Part shown: positions 4,038 to 6,028 of the stretch, in pieces | How positions within the stretch are numbered: the stretch's first letter is position 1 | Layout: each line of letters starts with the position of its first letter | Origin: Nautiliaceae bacterium | GTDB taxonomy: Bacteria; Campylobacterota; Campylobacteria; Campylobacterales; Nautiliaceae | Assembly (NCBI GenBank): GCA_027063075.1 | Contig: JAMOSM010000144.1 | Span: 1 to 6,028, forward strand | Reading direction: 5' to 3' | DNA length: 6,028 nt | Program-made: the position numbers and the translations under genes | Notes under the pieces: generated by a model | What the model was told of the DNA's origin: nothing | The model's database searches: none | What the model saw: only the letters and a program-made list of their open reading frames with translations

Positions 4038-5853
4038 TTATTTCGTTTATTCGGTTAATCAAAAATCTGTTGCGGTATTTTTCAATATTTGCAAATGCTT
4101 CAGTTGTTTTACCTTCTTTAATTAACATTTCAGCTTTTTGAAAATCCTCATTTAACTGTTTCATAAATTCTTTATAACTTTTAAGCTCTTTTAAAAACGT
4201 ATACATTTCAGCTAGTTCTATTGCTTTTTCATACTCTTTTTGTGCTAAAAACTCTAAAAATTTAAGCCCTATTTCAGCTCTTTTTAAAATGTTATAACCT
4301 TTATCTTTAAAAGGTTCTATTTCAATTAAAACAGCTGCAACTTTTTTAGCTTTTTCAAACTCCTCTTGTTTAATCAATTCCTGTGCTTTTTTATAAAGAT
4401 TTTGGGCATATTTTAAAACATTCATATACTCTTTTGTAAGCTTAAGCTCAGGATGGGTTTTTACTAAATCAAAAAACCCTTTAAAATCCCTTTTTGCAAG
4501 TTTTTCTCTTAAAAGCCTTATAATTTCAGCCTTTTTTAATAAAAATTCAATTAAAGGCAGTTTTTCAGGAACTGCCATAAAAGGTTCTAAAATCTCTTTT
4601 GCTTCACTTATTTTACCTTCATTTATAAGCCTTAAAGCCTTCTCAAACGCAAACTGCCATTTTTTCTCAAGAATTTCATAGTACTTTGTCTCTTTTAATA
4701 AAGGATAACTGTTTGCAAGCATATAAGCTAATGCATAATTTCCTGATTTTATTGCATGTTTAAATTTTACAATTTCACTAAAATGTTTTATTATCTCTTC
4801 TATTTTACTTCTTAACTGAGGAACAACCAACAGTTTATCAAGCAGTTTTATAGCCTCAGTCCTGTCTGTTTCAAAAAGCTGTTTTGCCCTTTTTATAATC
4901 AGTTCAACCATTCTCTCAAGTCTATTAAACCCAGCTGAGCGTCTTAAAAACGGATTTTTGTCAATAAGCTCATATGCGCTTTTAAAATCCTCTTTTAAGA
5001 TATAATCAAGTAAAAGCCTCTCATCTTTAAATAAATCCACTTTAAAAATAACCCCATTTAAATCTGAAAAAAGCAAAAACTTTCCAAAAACAACAATTTT
5101 ATCAGCTTTACCTACTTCTAAAAAATTATCATTTAAAATAACCTCTTTTTCTAAATCATAAACCATTATTTTATTTTGACCTAAAACCACCAAAAAATCT
5201 TCATCTATCCAAAAATCCCTAAACTCCTTATAAAAATCCACCCTGTCTTTTTTATCCTGTTTAAAAACGTTCCATTTTATAATATCACTTATTTTATCAG
5301 CGCTTATTAAATTATCTTTCTTTTCTATTTTTTTAACCTCTTTTATATGCAGATATCTCTCCTTTTTTATAAAACTGACACTGTTTATAAATAAAACGGC
5401 TTTATCATAACAACCTGCATAAACTTCATTCATATCACTGTCAATAGCCAAATCATTTATAAAGTCTCTGTGTTTTGCAAGGGTTGCAACTTTTGAGAGG
5501 ATTTTAAGGTTATAAAGTTCTATTTTTCCGTTTGTTCCACCGCTTACCATATAATTTTTATCAATTCCTACACTCAAAACCTCATCTTCCCTTTTAAAAT
5601 TTGCAAGATGCTTTTTGCTTTTTAAATCCCAAACGGAAATATAATTCTTCGCTCCTATTGCCAAAATATCATTATCTATTTTTACAGCCCTTTCACTTGG
5701 TCTGTTTGGAATAAACTTAAGTTTAAAACCTCTTTTTAAAAGAAGATTTTCATCAAATTCAATTACCCTATTTATTTCATCCACAACAAACAAAGCATTG
5801 TCTTCAACATAAAAAAGAGAAATCCTCTGTTTTAAATTCTTAAATTTTTCCAT
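4024..5853 (-). CDS. WD40-like beta-propeller plus tandem helical-repeat protein
   Basis: A 609-residue, probably cytoplasmic protein with no signal peptide or membrane helix; the function is unknown. Residues 1 to about 284 look like a degenerate WD40-type propeller. Strand-rich units of about 40 residues recur, including ISVWDLKSKKHLANF (from 72), KIELYNLKILSKVATL (from 110), AVLFINSV (from 152), DIIKWNVF (from 190), KIMVYDLEKEVIL (from 228) and VIFKVDLF (from 268), consistent with about seven blades. Residues 285-609 are all-helical and consist of four modules of about 84 residues, listed separately. The likely role is a protein-interaction scaffold. I choose the ATG at 5853 over an in-frame GTG one codon upstream: AAAGGA (5865-5860) is 6 bases from the ATG but 3 from the GTG, and the upstream stop and this ATG form TGATG. 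The gene follows an AarF/UbiB-family gene and is probably co-transcribed with it, which hints at a shared process. It is convergent with the 99-residue gene. Confidence 0.9.
   Translation of the reverse strand: MEKFKNLKQRISLFYVEDNALFVVDEINRVIEFDENLLLKRGFKLKFIPNRPSERAVKIDNDILAIGAKNYISVWDLKSKKHLANFKREDEVLSVGIDKNYMVSGGTNGKIELYNLKILSKVATLAKHRDFINDLAIDSDMNEVYAGCYDKAVLFINSVSFIKKERYLHIKEVKKIEKKDNLISADKISDIIKWNVFKQDKKDRVDFYKEFRDFWIDEDFLVVLGQNKIMVYDLEKEVILNDNFLEVGKADKIVVFGKFLLFSDLNGVIFKVDLFKDERLLLDYILKEDFKSAYELIDKNPFLRRSAGFNRLERMVELIIKRAKQLFETDRTEAIKLLDKLLVVPQLRSKIEEIIKHFSEIVKFKHAIKSGNYALAYMLANSYPLLKETKYYEILEKKWQFAFEKALRLINEGKISEAKEILEPFMAVPEKLPLIEFLLKKAEIIRLLREKLAKRDFKGFFDLVKTHPELKLTKEYMNVLKYAQNLYKKAQELIKQEEFEKAKKVAAVLIEIEPFKDKGYNILKRAEIGLKFLEFLAQKEYEKAIELAEMYTFLKELKSYKEFMKQLNEDFQKAEMLIKEGKTTEAFANIEKYRNRFLINRINEISKIS
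4027..5001 (-). repeat. Four tandem helical modules of about 84 residues encoded in the propeller gene
   Basis: Residues 285-609 of the propeller protein divide into modules at 285-366, 367-450, 451-534 and 535-609. Corresponding positions recur at near-constant spacing: an aromatic at F290, Y373, F457, Y541; P301, P384, P468 (T552 in the last); A323, A406, A490, A574; and A334, A418, A502, A586. The spacing is 84 residues except for a one-residue loss in the first module. Each module has two helix hairpins: one ending in a proline-Leu turn followed by a Tyr-containing helix, then the pattern A-x-x-L-I-x-x-G/E-x-x-x-E-A. The helices have TPR-like spacing, but the true period is about twice a TPR unit. 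The copies are similar only at protein level; the DNA is not visibly repeated, so the duplication is old. Confidence 0.75.
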
Positions 5854-6028
5854 CACTTTTCCTTTAATACCGTAAAAATCAATATAATACCCAGTATCGT
5901 AGCAAATAAAAATCCCACTATTCCGAAAATAGAAACTCCTTTAAATAAAGGGGGAACTTCAGAAGAAAGCAGCAAAGAACTTCCCACAAGCAAAGAAGCT
6001 ATAATTATCGAAGTGGAAAGCCTGTTAA
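5853..6028 (-). CDS. C-terminal end of an AarF/UbiB (ABC1) family protein (5' part beyond right edge)
   Basis: An open frame enters from the right edge and ends with TGA at 5855-5853. The last 57 residues contain NRLSTSIIIASLLVGSSLLL, then SSEVPPLFKGVSIFG, then IVGFLFATILGIILIFTVL, ending in KEK. This is the characteristic tail of the AarF/UbiB/ABC1 atypical-kinase family: an N-R-L-S-x-S-I-I-I-A helix with a GSSL motif, a short loop with P and G, then a G-rich second membrane helix. Family members support quinone synthesis or lipid-linked isoprenoid handling at the inner membrane. The kinase-like ATP site lies upstream of the window and cannot be checked. The stop is joined to the next ATG as TGATG, with that gene's AAAGGA inside the last codons of this one. 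Campylobacterota generally use menaquinone, so the name ubiB should not be read as a ubiquinone role. Confidence 0.85.
   Translation of the reverse strand, partial: NRLSTSIIIASLLVGSSLLLSSEVPPLFKGVSIFGIVGFLFATILGIILIFTVLKEK

Noticed and set aside
5854..5856. GTG start for the propeller gene, one codon before the ATG
   Set aside because: It is only 3 bases from the AAAGGA ribosome site, whereas the ATG at 5853 is 6 bases away and makes the natural TGATG junction with the upstream stop.

Overview
The window is AT-rich and tightly packed. The proteins are rich in Lys, Glu and Ile. The gene set (gatB, an ACT-domain threonine deaminase, an HU with an Arg-Val-Pro arm tip, a CCA-encoding tRNA-Leu) fits a Campylobacterota (epsilonproteobacterial) genome. 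A thermophilic Nautiliales relative such as Nautilia or Caminibacter is my best guess, from composition and general resemblance only; no search was run. There are no insertion sequences, CRISPR arrays, rRNA genes or clear signs of recent transfer.

Left block (1-3165, minus strand): a compact transcription unit reads right to left as CoA-binding YccU-type protein, threonine ammonia-lyase (ilvA), GatB, and a further gene that runs off the left edge after a TTG start. Two of its junctions are 4-base stop/start overlaps and the third gap is 15 bases, so the genes are probably co-transcribed and partly translationally coupled. A TGATATAAT extended -10 lies just upstream of the first gene.

Centre (3166-4027, plus strand): a divergent intergenic region drives hup, which encodes an HU-family DNA-binding protein. 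The hup stop codon lies inside the -35 box of a textbook promoter for tRNA-Leu(CAA). The -10 box of that promoter sits exactly at the centre of a perfect 8-bp inverted repeat. After the tRNA comes a 99-residue protein of unknown function.

Right block (4024-6028, minus strand): the C-terminal end of an AarF/UbiB-family protein (atypical kinase fold, two C-terminal membrane helices) enters from the right edge. It is coupled by a TGATG stop/start to a 609-residue protein that I regard as the most interesting item. That protein has an N-terminal WD40-like beta-propeller followed by four tandem helical repeats of about 84 residues, an order of domains that resembles eukaryotic coat-type proteins. 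Its stop codon overlaps that of the convergent 99-residue gene inside the loop of a small palindrome.

The block to revisit is the AarF/UbiB plus propeller-solenoid pair. The rest is housekeeping: translation quality, isoleucine synthesis, chromosome architecture and a tRNA.
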